Of a stretch of DNA of 64,000 nucleotides, positions 1 through 10,965 are shown piece after piece. Source of the stretch: Bufo bufo (Eukaryota; Chordata; Amphibia; Anura; Bufonidae); assembly GCF_905171765.1 (NCBI RefSeq), contig NC_053398.1, positions 49,940,323-50,004,322 on the forward strand, read 5' to 3'. The notes under the pieces are model-generated. The model was not told the origin of the DNA and searched no databases. It was given only the letters and a program-made list of their open reading frames with translations. Position 1 is the first letter of the stretch; every line of letters starts with the position of its first letter. Made by a program: the position numbers and the translations under genes.

Positions 1-670
1 GCATGCCTAGAAAACGCTAATAGAAATCAATGAGGTCCCTCCTGTCCATTGTGTCTATGGGGATGAGATTGGTGAGACATTTCTTTTAATGCAAAAGTAG
101 TGGAGTTACTCAATACCTTGTTTCTAAAATGCCCTAACCCCCCCCCTTCCCTTCCCCCCGGACAAATACTGAATCCCTGGAATAATTAACTCCCATTGAT
201 GGTTATTTAGGAGAATGCCCAGACTAGATGCCACTGCCCTGTACTAGATGTGCACTTCAAAGCACCATGTGATCTGCTTTCAGCAGCATTGTCACTTCAC
301 ATGCAAAGATGTCTGGAAAATGGCAGTGATTAAACACTAATTTTAAGGACAGTATAGAACTGTTCACATAATAGTAAAATATTGTAACATATATGGATGT
401 ATCTTTTTACATTTCTTCCTAGGATGTTGTTTTTTGGTGTTACTGTTGACTGACCATCAGAAAATGCTTTCATAAACCTGTCTTCAAGTAAGGTCTTTCC
501 TTGGTTTATATCTGTTGCTGTAAATTTCATGTACTTGCTGTGTTTTGAATGTTTGCAAATGACTGAAGAAATTAAAAAGAATAAATAAATGTCCTGTTTC
601 AATGTCTTTCTTAAAGGTTTGAAAATACCGAGATTTTTTTCAGGCAGGAGTGAAGTGATCAAGGTATAGG

Positions 671-838
671 TCATATTGGTACCAAGCAATCCTGGACCAG
701 TCTTCTCGCAGATGCAAAGTCCACTTCATTTTTGTTACCTGTGGGAAACCACGCGAAGTTCTTGGGTTTGTTTCTAATTGGCCTTATGAGCCAAGATTCA
801 ATATGACGCGTCCATTGCTGGGACTGCTAGTTGTCTGA
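671..838 (+). other. Short ORF kept in both arms, possible terminal-exon relic
   Basis: An open frame of 55 codons plus stop, without its own start codon, is bounded upstream by an in-frame TGA and ends in TGA at 836-838. The same frame is open in the right arm (53,971-54,138). About nine bases differ between the copies; roughly six are synonymous, including a two-base AGA/CGC arginine change, and about three replace a residue (C/Y, H/Y, E/K). An AG at 668-669 could be an acceptor, but the better pyrimidine tract ends about 30 bases further upstream, where every frame meets a stop. I do not recognise the peptide. It may be the last exon of a gene lying left of the window, an old transposon fragment, or chance. 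Confidence 0.2.
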
Positions 839-1053
839 ACAATGTTTTGGTTTCATTTTCCTGGACAGGTTACTCATCCTGAATGAGTCAGGTTACATGC
901 CCTCAGAAGGAGAGGTCGAGTGATACTACTAAAGTCAGCAGCGTCTATAGCAGATAAGTCAAATAAAAGGTCATCCAGCCTGCATGATTTATACACATCA
1001 ATAGGCACCCCTTTGATAACCTACAATGATTTCATATTTTATATTCTGCTTAA

Positions 1054-1131
1054 TGGGGTTCTCTGGGCTTTTAATATTGATGACCTATCCTCAGGATAGG
1101 TCATCAATATTAAAAGCCTGGAGAACCCCCT
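1054..1131. mobile_element. 78-bp TTAA-flanked hairpin MITE (left-arm only)
   Basis: A nearly perfect hairpin centred on CCTATCCTCAGGATAGG has ends GGGGTTCTC / GAGAACCCC and is flanked by TTAA on both sides (1,050-1,053 and 1,132-1,135). The right arm has a single TTAA at 53,753-53,756, the empty site. TTAA target duplication is typical of piggyBac-type transposases, so this is probably a much-shortened piggyBac-like MITE. Related hairpin sequence recurs at 7,400-7,590, 8,843-8,890 and 48,190-48,240. Confidence 0.75.
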
Positions 1132-2240
1132 TTAATGCAGTGTGCATGTATATTTTTGCCAGCATACATTGCCACAATCGCACAGCCTTATATGTAATGC
1201 AAAAGACGTATAAGCCCATAACTGCTTCACATTTATTTTTTATTCCAAGAAAGTAATTGTTATGACTGGTTTCTGCTTTCTTGTATGTATTTATGAACTA
1301 TCCTCAGAATCTCACAAATATCAGATTGGTTGGAGATGTGACTCCTTGACCCCTGCACATCAGTTATCTTGAGACCATGGCACTTGTGAGCATTGCATCT
1401 TCGTTGTGGTGCAGGCTTTTTACAACCTCCTCTTCCATTTAATTGGATGGAAAGCTGTAGTTGGCTTACACTGCCACTACAATGTAGACTGAACAGCTAA
1501 ACAGAGGATGTAGTGCTTGCTTGAGTGCCATGGCTCCTTCTGAGGGTAGGTCATCAATATGAAACTGAAGCCCCTTTTACTACCCAAGTCTTGCAGCAAG
1601 ATTAATAACTTTATTTCAAAGAGCAAAATAATTGCTGGTAGTGGTTTTGCTCTGGATATTTGATTTGGGTAGTGTGGTGCTGTTCTCTTGGAGGAAATTA
1701 CCTCTGGGCTGTCTTAAAAAATAATCCAACATTCTTGAACATCAACAAATTATCAGATACAAACTTGAGCATCCCATCTTACTGGCCAGTTACATGACAC
1801 AACACTCCCTTTAACCAGTTCTACAATTCATGCATTTTTTGTCTTTTTGTGGTCTCTCCATGCTCGGAACTGGTGTTCAGAGACACAGCCAAGTTTCCTG
1901 CTCTGCCTGGTCAGGAACTTTGTCACGTAAGATTGGTGATTCCCAAATGGTATGCCTGGGCATCTTGGTTAACAGCACTAAAAAGGTATGCTCATGTGCG
2001 ACATTTTGGACTTCTGGGAGTACTGTAGATAGGCTGCAGTGGCTTTGGCCTGCTATAAGGTCCAATACATAAAAAAATGATGCAGACGTGTGCATTCTCC
2101 AGTATAAAAGCAAGCAATGGCTAAATCAACCTAAGCTAGTAGGGAGGACTTGTAGACAAAACATCAGCCATCTCAGACTACATAACTGGTAGGGTACCTC
2201 TATAAAATATATTAGGGGGGGGGGAATAATTTATGCATAA

Positions 2241-2537
2241 GGCCTCATGCACACGACCGTTGTTTTTTGTCTGCAAATTGTGCGTCCGCAAAAAGGATTT
2301 TTTGAGGATCAGTTTTTTTCCACAGATCCTTTGTAATAAATGCCTATCCTTGTCTGCAAATGTGAAAAAAAGTAGGACATGCACTATTTTTTTTTGCTGA
2401 AGGGAAACACTGACGGACGTGGTACACAAAGGGATGAACTATCAGCATTTTTTGCTGACCCATTGATATGAATGAGTCCCCATCCTATCCGCAAAAAAAA
2501 GTAACTGAGGCCGAGAAAAACTGTCGTGCATGAGGCC
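2241..2537. mobile_element. Harbinger-like MITE A of a tandem pair (left-arm only)
   Basis: A 297-bp element has inverted ends GGCCTCATGCACACGAC / GTCGTGCATGAGGCC and TAA on both sides (2,238-2,240; 2,538-2,540). Three-base TWA duplications with GG-starting inverted ends are characteristic of PIF/Harbinger elements. There is no coding capacity. It is directly followed by element B, sharing the middle TAA. The homologous right-arm site has one TAA at 52,285-52,287 and neither element. Confidence 0.8.
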
Positions 2538-2540
2538 TAA

Positions 2541-3152
2541 GGCCTAGTTCACACGATCGTTTTTTTGCGAGTGTACGGGCCGTTTTTTGTGTTCCGTATA
2601 CGGAAAAATTCATGTCAATGGTTCCGCATTAAAAACGGAATGTGTTCCGTAAGCGTTCCGTTTCCGTTCTGTTGAAAGATAGAACATGTCCTATATTTGG
2701 CCGCAAATCACGTACCGTGGCTCCATTCAAGTCAATGGGTCTGCAAAAAAACTGAACACATACGGAAATGCATCCGTATGTCTTCCGTATCCGTTCCGTT
2801 TTTGCTGAACCATCTATTGAAAATGTTATGCCCAGCCCAATTTTTTCTATGTAATTACTGTTTCTCGTGCATGGCATTGGGGCACATAGCACCATGGGAC
2901 ACAGCACCATGGGTATACAGTTAACTACCACTAGGAGTCAGTTGGACGTATACCCATAGTGCTCTGTCCCATGGTGCTGTGTCCCCAAATGCCTACTACG
3001 AGAAAAGGATTTTACTGTGAGTACAAAAAATCCAATTATACTATAAATGGCATACGGAAAAACAAACAACGGAACTCAAAAACGTAACAATGGATCCGTG
3101 AAAAACGGACTGCAAAAAACTATAGATGCCATACGATCGTGTGAACTAGGCC
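2541..3152. mobile_element. Harbinger-like MITE B of a tandem pair (left-arm only)
   Basis: A 612-bp element has inverted ends GGCCTAGTTCACACGATCG / CGATCGTGTGAACTAGGCC, flanked by TAA at 2,538-2,540 and 3,153-3,155. The interior (about 2,870-2,995) contains a second hairpin with repeated CCATGGG-type motifs, so it may be a nested composite. It is non-coding and absent from the right arm. It shares the central TAA with element A, so either B landed in the TAA duplicated by A or the pair moved as one unit. Confidence 0.8.
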
Positions 3153-3354
3153 TAAGACTGATAAAGGACAATTGGGATTGGTCCTTTGACTTGTAATTTA
3201 AGAATAGTTGTTCTTGCTACTCTAGAAGTAACATACCAGCCTTCGGAGTAATGACCATGTGACCACAGCTCATTGACTGCTTTATAACCTATGGTGTGGA
3301 ATTCAACTGCCTTACAACACGATGCATACTGTCTCACATGTTTCAGAGACTTAA

Positions 3355-3799
3355 AGAGGACCTTTCACCTATTCTTACCCTATGAACTAAGTATACAGCC
3401 ATGTGGAGCGGCGCCCGGGGATCTCACTGCACTTACTATTATCCCCGGGCGCCGCTCCGTTCTGCCGCTATGCCCTCCGGTATCTCCGTTCCCTAAGTTA
3501 TAGTAGGCGGAGATACCAGTCCCTAAGTTATGGTAGGCGGAGTCTGCCCTAGCGCTGGCCAATCGCAGAGCTCACAGCCTGTGAGGTTATTTTCTCCCAG
3601 GCTGTGAGCTCTGCAATGCGATTGGCCAGCGCTAGGGCAGACTCCGCCTACCATAACTTAGGGAACGGAGATACCGGAGGGCATAGCAGGAGAACGGAGC
3701 GGCGCCTGGGGATAATAGTAAGTGCAGTGAGATCCCCGGGCGCCGCTCCACATGGCTGTATACTTAGTTCATAGGGTAAGAATAGGTGAAAGGTCCTCT
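3355..3799. mobile_element. 445-bp foldback MITE, TTAA-flanked (left-arm only)
   Basis: The element is almost a full palindrome: outer arms AGAGGACCTTTCACC / GGTGAAAGGTCCTCT, an inner GC-rich stem around GGCGCCCGGGG, and a short centre near 3,590. TTAA borders it at 3,351-3,354 and 3,800-3,803. The right-arm site (about 52,082-52,085) lacks the insert but reads TTGC in arm orientation, so the target duplication is not perfectly confirmed. Probably a piggyBac-like non-autonomous element. Confidence 0.75.
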
Positions 3800-4556
3800 T
3801 TAAGCATGACGCTCAAGAATCCAGGTGCAGTTTTCAATCTTGTAGCGGCCGTTCTTTTTGCATCTAACTTGACACATCTCTATAAGCATAAGGTAATCAA
3901 TGTCTGTGCATGTCTTTGTAGGATAGAAAAATCAAGTTGCACCTTAATTAAAACACTTGTCTTGTATTCCAGACTAACAATCTGCTCCATTAGCAGTGTT
4001 TGCCATCTGCGTTTTAACACTTTCATATGGCAGTATTGTGCATAATTTCTGTTAAATTAGGAGTGGTCCAAAAACAGGTGTGAACCTTGAATTTGGTTTA
4101 CCAATCTGGTTAGGAAATACTGACAAACACTGGCATGAAATGGCCTTATTTAACTTTTTTTTAAAAATAATTATAATAAAACCTGGCACCCCTAGGTTTA
4201 TTTATGCTCTTCTAATTGAGATAGTGATGGATCTCTATTGTAGGTGCCATTGAACACCTTGCTGAGCATACAGTTGCAATAACATTTTTTACAATAGGTC
4301 CAATAGCACACATGTCTAATCTTGACTTGTGGTGAATGGTACCTTTCGTGTGCACAGATCTAGTCCAGTATTGGGGTGAGCCCAGTGGTTCAGTCTTGAC
4401 AGATGTCCTTATGTGATATGTTCTGTTAACATGCATGACATCTTAGGGGAAGAACACTAAAGGTACAACTTGGGACCCAGAGTAGAGTGGGAAACGTTAA
4501 ATTGTGCTGTGCTCATGGTGACGTGGAACACCCCCTTTGAAGTAACTGTCACTTAA

Positions 4557-4921
4557 AGGGAACCTGTCACCTGGATTTTTGGCATAGAGGTGAGGACATG
4601 GGTTGCTAGATGGCCACTAGCACATCGGCAATACCCAGTCCCCATAGCTCTGTGTGCTTTTATTGTATAAAAAAAACTATTTTATACATATGCAAATTAA
4701 CCTGAGATGAGTCAGAGCTTGAAAATATGACTTCTCTGGTCACACAAGTAAGATATGACTAATGTTAATTTGCATAAAAGGTGGGAAGTACAAAAATGCA
4801 TAATATTTATTGAGTTTGTCTGCAAATGAAATTAAAAGTGTAATTTTATATGTTTAGGGTAACGCAATGAACATTTAGAAACACTCAGTGAGGGTAGCAT
4901 AGTAGAGGTGACGGGTTCCCT
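4557..4921. mobile_element. 365-bp piggyBac-like MITE (left-arm only)
   Basis: Ends AGGGAACCTGTCACC / GGTGACGGGTTCCCT lie between exact TTAA duplications (4,553-4,556 and 4,922-4,925). The right arm has one TTAA at 51,345-51,348 with matching flanks, a clean pre-insertion site. There is no coding sequence. Its ends match the right-arm-only element at 49,675-50,268, so the same family inserted independently into both arms. Confidence 0.88.
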
Positions 4922-7443
4922 TTAAAACCGGCTGCAGTATGTTATGCTGTAAACTAGAGTAACAATTCAGTTAGGGGTGGCTGCATATGGGCGCAGGTAA
5001 ACATTTACTACATCTGCGTTTCATTTTCTTATTGATTAAAGGGACCATCCACTCTAAGCCACGGCCTCTCGGAGGCTGGAGAACAGCAGAGTGGGCCAGT
5101 ATGCGGCTTTTTATCATTCACAAATACACGTTTTTCTGATAAATTAATCCATTATTTGGAAGGACATGTCGACTTTATGCTGACCGTACTGAGGGCAGTA
5201 TAAAGTAGTGACAGAAATGCTGATTTTAGCGGTGTCTCACACATCAGCTAAAAGTGGTTGCCGAGAACCAGCATCATCATTGAAAAGAGTCAAATCTACT
5301 TGAGAAGAGTTCTGGTTATTCATAATCTCTTGCACTCTCACCCATCTGCTGATGATTGGCAGTTCTCTCCTAGAGAGAAAACTAGGTAGAAGACTCACTC
5401 AGCAGGGAGAACAGGAATTTATGAATAACCGTGACACTTTTCCAGGCCCAGTCTGGAATGTTTGTGATGTTTGTTCGCTGCAACCACTTACTTTTTACTG
5501 ATAAATGAGATGGCTGAAATCAACTCACCTGTCTCTACTTTATTCTGCTGTTAGTATGGGCAGCATAAAGGTAATGACAAGTTCACTTTAAATGGTCACT
5601 AAACGGCAAACCACTAAAAATAATGGTCACTTTAGGTGAACCTGAAAAACAAATGTGCAAATTAAAAATGTTTATGATTTTTCACTCAACTTTGTTTTTT
5701 GAAATCCCTGCCACTAGGGGTCTTCTTCCCTCCTAGCAATTTTGCGGTCTACTTGCTGTTACTAAGGGAATCTCGTCCTTAGCAGCAGAGAGAGCTAGAC
5801 GAACTGTTTCTACCCTGGCTTCCTCCTGGGTCTATTGAGATTCGGCCTATGTGCAGGGGCCCCTCCTCCGTCCAGAGCTCAGGGCTGGAAGACTGCAAAC
5901 TTCTAATTATCTCAGACAGAGGACAGAAGATATTATTTGATCCCTGACTTTTAGAATCCCTCATCAGGTATGTTATTACCCCAGCCTCTCACAGACCAAA
6001 AGGGAATGATTACTTAAATGAATTATAACTTTGAAAGGCATTGGCGGAAAGAAAAATACAGTACTTGGTTTATGAACATCATGTTCCTGGGTGTCTACCT
6101 CTGCTCTCCTCAGGCTGGTTACATGCTCACCACCTCTGAGGACAGCAGAATGCTGCTTTACTACAACAACAAAGCAAATTAGCACCTAAGAACACAGCAC
6201 CCGGGGACTTAATTATAATTCAAATCATGTCCCTGGCCAGAACATGCTGTTTTTTATGTTGCAAACTTATCCTAAAAGCCTGTATTTCAATCTGCGTGAA
6301 GGTTTTAAGGAATTAAAATGGCTAAGATCAAGACGGACATTCAATTAAAGTTGCTATACACACATGACCTATGGAGACGCGTAAGACACAGTTTCTGGAA
6401 GTGATTAGTTAATGCTCAGTAAAATGTTTTTTTTTTGTCATAAGAGGTATTTGGATCGCCAATGCATTGCAAACATCATGTTCACCAAACAACCATTTTC
6501 ATTTCTTCAACTTGGCATAATGTGGTTCAACCAGGAGATTAATTTAGGTTTGAATAAGGCCTTGTTCGCACTTCTGTTTTTCAGTGACATGTGCTGTCCT
6601 CCTTTTCCACAGACAGCACATATGAATACATTAATTTAATGTCTGGTGACATTTTTTTTTTTATTGTTTACTGACCATAGATCAGTGAAAAAAATAACAG
6701 ACATGTGCACAAGTTTGGTCCATGATGAGTACTATAGTCTAAGAAAATCATGGACCCAACTTGGATGGCATCAGTGTTTGGTCTGTTTTTCTCTGACCTC
6801 TCCCAGCAGATTAACACTTCAGCTGAGCAGTGTCCGTAGAGTATGGTTGACACTGATTCACAAACTGATTTATTTCTTTCACAAATCTGAAACTGAAAGT
6901 GAGTAAGGCCTAAGTGAAAGAAAACAGCTATACTTGATACCAATTTCAGATTTGTTTTCTAAATTTGATACACCATGAAGTCTGCGGTTCTGATCTATAA
7001 ACAAATTAGATTGCGGTAAAAAAAAAAGAGTGGTATCTGACGCTACAATATATAACTTACAGCAATCAGTTTCAATACGGTCTGGTTGGTTGTCTAACTT
7101 GCTTTCCATAGTGACTTCAAGAAGGGGACACGTATTTCAGTGGAGATTAGAAAATTTTACTTTAGTAAACCGATAATAAAAAATGTTTTCAGTGTCTGCT
7201 GTTGCAAAAAAAAAAAAAAAAAATCCTTTATTTCTTATAGAATACACATTTACGGCTCTACAAATGAAGAAATACACAAACCAAAATCATTTACAATGGA
7301 TGGAGGTGGATTGAATAATGCATCAACCAAAGGTGCTGATAAAATGCCAAAGGTTTACAGAAGCTTACTATGTGCAATCGTAGGTCAGCTACTTAAAGGT
7401 GTTTTGGGTATTTTAACATTGATGAGCTATCTTCCGGATAGGT

Positions 7444-7576
7444 CAGTGATAGGCAAACTGCGGCTCTCCAGCTGTTGCAGAACTACAACTCCCAGCATGG
7501 AAAGACTGCCTACAGTAAGGCATGGTGGGAGATGAAGTTTTGCAACAAATGGAGAGCTGCAGTTTGCCTATCACTG
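7444..7576. mobile_element. 133-bp hAT-type MITE with 8-bp duplication
   Basis: Inverted ends CAGTGATAGGCAAACTGC / GCAGTTTGCCTATCACTG flank an interior containing ACTACAACTCCCAGCATG. The 8-bp target duplication GGATAGGT occurs at 7,436-7,443 and 7,577-7,584. CA-starting ends with 8-bp duplications are diagnostic of hAT transposons. The right arm has the single, slightly mutated target (48,204-48,211), showing insertion only on the left. Confidence 0.85.
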
Positions 7577-7598
7577 GGATAGGTCATCAATATCAGAT

Positions 7599-8691
7599 AA
7601 ACAGGGTGGTTATTAATGGTACACACAGATTGGATCACTGTCACTAGTGGAGTACCTTAGGGGTTAGTATTGGGCCCTTTACTCTTCAATATATTTATTT
7701 ATGATCTCGTAGAAGGCTTGCATAGTAAAATATAAATTTTTGCAGATGAGACTAAACTGTAAAGTAATTAACACTGAAGAGGACAGTATACTGCTACCGA
7801 TGGATCTAGATAGATTGGAGGCTGTGGCAGATGAGGTTTAACACTGACAAATGTAAGGTTATGCACATGGGAAGGAATAATGATAATCACCTGTACATAC
7901 TAAATGGTAAAACACTCGGTAACACTGACATGGAAAAGGATCTAGGAATTTTAATAAACCGCAAACTAAGCTGTAGAAACCAGTGTTAGGCAGCGGCTGC
8001 CAAGGCCAATAAGATAATGGGTTGCATCAAAAGGAGCATAGATGCCCGTGATGAGAACATAGTCCTACCACTTTACAAATCACTAGTCAGACCACACATG
8101 GAGTACTGTGTACAGTTCTGGGCTCCTGTGAACAAGGCAGACATAGCAGAGCTGGAGAGGGTTCAGAGGAGGGCAACTAAAGAAATAACTGGAATGGGTG
8201 AACTACAGTATCCTGAAAGATTATCAAAATTAGGGTTATTCACTTTAGAAGGGAGACGACTGAGGGGAGATCTAATTACTATATATAAATATATCGGGAC
8301 AGTGCAGAGATCTCTCCCATCATCTTTGTGACTGATGAGGGGGACACCCTCTTTGGAGGAAAGAAGGTTTGTACACAAACCTAGAAAAGGATTCTCTACG
8401 GTAAGAGCAGTGAGACTATGCAACTCTCTGCCTGAGGAGGTGGTGATGGGTGAGTACAATAAAAGAATTCAAGAGGGGCTTGGATGAATTTCTGGAGTGT
8501 AATAATATTACAGGCTATGGCTACTAGAAAGGGGTCGTTAATTCAGGGAGTTATTCTGATTGGAGTCGGGAAGGATTATTTTACCTCACTTTTTTATTTT
8601 TTTGCCTTTCTCTTGATCAACTTTCAGGATAGCAGGCCGAACTGGATGGACATGTCTTTTTTCGGCCTTATATGCTATGTTCCTATGTAAC
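7599..8691 (+). mobile_element. 5'-truncated LINE (CR1/Rex1/L2-like), left-arm only
   Basis: This is the 3' end of a non-LTR retrotransposon of the Jockey-like supergroup, recognised from its broken reverse transcriptase reading frame and the short 3' tail ending in repeated CTATGTTCCTATGTAAC-type sequence. It begins inside the RT domain, the usual result of incomplete target-primed reverse transcription. It is absent at the homologous right-arm position (junction about 48,190). The exact target duplication is not clear, perhaps AACA. Confidence 0.8.
7650..8331 (+). pseudogene. Reverse transcriptase pseudogene, C-terminal part
   Basis: Fragments in different frames match LINE reverse transcriptase. 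At about 7,660-7,730 the frame reads VLGPLLFNIFIYDLVEG, an RT core motif. Near 7,740 it reads FADETKL, where the catalytic motif is normally FADD. From about 7,850 to 8,331 it gives MEKDLGILI, then LYKSLVRPHMEYCVQFW, LERVQRRATK and LGLFTLEGRRLRGDLI, the conserved C-terminal region. Stops at about 7,735, 7,760 and 7,986 and frame changes make it non-functional. The longest clean stretch is 8,017-8,331. Confidence 0.85.
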
Positions 8692-9204
8692 ACTTGAATT
8701 TATTTGAAATTAATGGGACGGCTCGTAATTACACCTGCTCACCGCTGAGATGTTCACGGCAGGTAAACGATTAAGGAAAAGCTGCGCTGGCACGGAGTGC
8801 AGTCTTCTCTTCAACCAGCTGATCGACGGGTCCCTGCCTAATTGATATTGATGACCTATCCTGAGGATAGATCATCAATATTAAAACTCTGGAAAAGCCA
8901 TTTAATTGGGTATATAATAACCTTTGAAACTCTATTGAGGAAGATCATTGATTGTGATTGGGTATCTTCACAAATCTGTGAGAAACACTCCTCGGACAGT
9001 AACGGAAGAGAGAACAGAAAAGGCTATTTTAGTAAGATATTTTCAAGTCCATTTGTCATCATTCACTTTATGGTAAAACAAAGTGGTTCAAAAATACAGC
9101 ACCCCACAAATGTAAGTACTGTCTTTGACTGTTCCCAAATGGACGGTTTGAAGTGTGTTTAGTGGCGCTTGTCTTCCTGATGATCTTAGTTCAGTTTCAA
9201 ATGC

Positions 9205-9660
9205 CTTGAGCAGAGATACAATTCAATTTTCTTTTTAGATGGTGAGTGCAGGCAGGCTTTTTCTAACTATTTTTCAGATCAGTTCATTAAAAGAAAACAG
9301 TCCCTCAAGAGAAGTGCACCCAGTCATTTGAATTGGAATGGTTTACTATCATCTGCAAAGTGGTTTAGGTACAACCCAAAATGCAAGAGGGATATCATTC
9401 GTAATCAGCAGTGGATTTGGGATGCTTTTACTATTCTTTTACGCAATGCACTTTAAATGTCGGGATCCCTGTATGAATTCCTCTGAATATTGCTTGGAAA
9501 TTGCTTACTTTGGTAAATTTACAATTCTATATATGATTTCACGTTAGTTGCTTACTACTACTGATGGGTTGAGATGTTCTTTAGAGAGGGAATTCTCTTA
9601 CTTTACTGTTTTTAAATACAAACAAAAAAATGTTGTACTATATACTGTATTATGCTAAAA
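9205..9660 (+). repeat. Old diverged satellite monomer, left flank
   Basis: This stretch is collinear with the L-type monomer but heavily diverged. Shared landmarks in order are CTTTTTAGATGGTGAGTGCAG, ATTTTTCAGATC, a stretch around CAAATGCAAG, GATATCATTC, GGGATCCCTGTATGA and GGTAAATTTACAATTCTA. It lies outside the homogeneous array and has a mirror copy at 47,420-47,930. It therefore existed before the arms separated and records an early stage of the satellite. Confidence 0.7.
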
Positions 9661-9688
9661 AGAAGGTTGACATGACAATGTTGCGTTA

Positions 9689-10199
9689 GGCTACTTTCAC
9701 ACTAGCGTTTGAATCCGGCGTTCAATTCCGACACCAGAACTGCCCGCCGGATCCGGAAAAACATGTGAAAACGGATTACATTTGAATCCTGATCAGGATT
9801 TTGATCACAATGAAAAAATGCATTGGAAAAAACGGATCTGCCATTTATGGACTTTTTTTTTCCACATTTTTCGGGTTTAGCATGCAAAAGCCGGATCCGG
9901 TTTGATGGAACACACGGCGCCGGATTCGGCGTTAATGCAAGTCAATGGGAAAAAGGCCGGATCCGGCGTTCAGTCAAAGTGTAGAGGATTTTTGTCCGGA
10001 GGTAAAAATACAACATGCTACGGTTTTCTGAAAAGCCTGATCAGTCAAAAAGACTGAACTGATGCATCCTGATGCATCCTGAACGGATTACACTCCATTC
10101 AGAATGCATTAGGATAAAACTGATCAGTTCTTTTCCGGATTTGAGCCCTTAGGACGGAACTCAGCGCCGGAAAAGAAAAACGCTAGTGTGAAAGTACCC
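9689..10199. mobile_element. Harbinger-like MITE, first of a tandem pair (left only)
   Basis: A 511-bp element with ends GGCTACTTTCACACTAGCG / CGCTAGTGTGAAAGTACCC starts after TTA (9,686-9,688) and ends before TAA (10,200-10,202). It contains many TCCGG repeats typical of this family and no long ORF. It abuts a second element of related type. The pair as a whole is flanked by TTA (9,686-9,688 and 10,963-10,965). The right arm lacks both; the empty site is near 47,420-47,422. Confidence 0.8.
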
Positions 10200-10202
10200 T
10201 AA

Positions 10203-10962
10203 GGCCTCTTTCACACTTGCGTTGTCCGGATCCGGCGTGTACTCCACTTGCCGGAATTACACTCCGGATCCGGAAAAACGCAAGTGTACTGAAAGCATTT
10301 GAAGACGGAACCGTCTTCCAAATGCGTTCAGTGTTACTATGGCACCCAGGACGCTATTAAAGTCCTGGTTGCCATAGTAGTAGTGGGGAGCGGGGGAGCG
10401 GTATACTTACAGTCCGTGCGGCTCCCGGGGCGCTCCAGAATGACGTCAGAGCGCCCCATGCGCATGGATGACGTGATCCATGCGATCACATGATCCATGA
10501 GCTTGGGGCGCCCTGACGTCACTCTGGAGCGCCCGGGGAGCCGCACGGACGGTAAGTATACTGCTCCCCACTACACTTTACCATGGCTGCCAGGACTTTA
10601 GCGTCCCGGCAGCCATGGTAACCACTCTGAAAAAGCTAAATGTCGGATGCGGCAATGCGCCGAAACGACGTTTAGCTTAAGGCCGGATCCGGATCAATGC
10701 CTTCCAATGGGCATTAATTCCGGATCCGGCCCTGCGGCAAGTGTTCCGGATTTTTGGCCGGAGCAAAAAGCGCAGCATGCTGCAGTATTTTCTCCGGCCA
10801 AAAAACGTTCCGTTCCGGAACTGAAGACATCCTGATGCATCCTGAACGGATTTCTCTCTATTCGGAATGCATTAGGATAATCCTGATCAGGATTCTTCCG
10901 GCATAGAGCCCCGACGACGGAACTCTATGCCGGAACACAACAACGCAGGTGTGAAAGAGCCC
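10203..10962. mobile_element. Harbinger-like MITE, second of a tandem pair (left only)
   Basis: A 760-bp element has ends GGCCTCTTTCACACTTGCG / CGCAGGTGTGAAAGAGCCC and TTA at its right edge (10,963-10,965). The interior has a large GC-rich foldback (about 10,325-10,620: CCAGGACGCTA, GGGGAGCGG, GCTCCCGGGGCGCTCCAG and mirror copies). It is the same family as the 741-bp copy at 58,186-58,926, which shares ends and internal foldback. Non-coding. Confidence 0.82.
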
Positions 10963-10965
10963 TTA

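Larger units (their letters stand above)
7394..8912. mobile_element. Degraded TTAA-type MITE hosting nested insertions
   Basis: The left part (7,394-7,598) and right part (8,692-8,912) contain mirrored motifs of one MITE family: ATTGATGA...CTATC...GGATAG near each end and AGCTGATCG inside. In the left arm the host is split by a hAT MITE (7,444-7,576) and a LINE fragment (7,599-8,691). In the right arm (about 48,100-48,260) a shortened copy persists without either insert, so the host was present before the arms separated. The outer ends are decayed and approximate. Confidence 0.55.

Noticed and set aside
330..689. 119-codon minus-strand ORF in the left arm
   Set aside because: The right-arm copy has an in-frame stop at the codon after the internal ATG, and the sequence shows no domain; the similarity between arms is not codon-biased.
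1830..2072. ORFs of 80 and 110 codons shared by 1,830-2,072 and 52,333-52,684
   Set aside because: The open frames differ in length between arms and several differences change residues; divergence (about 4-5%) is like the surrounding non-coding DNA.
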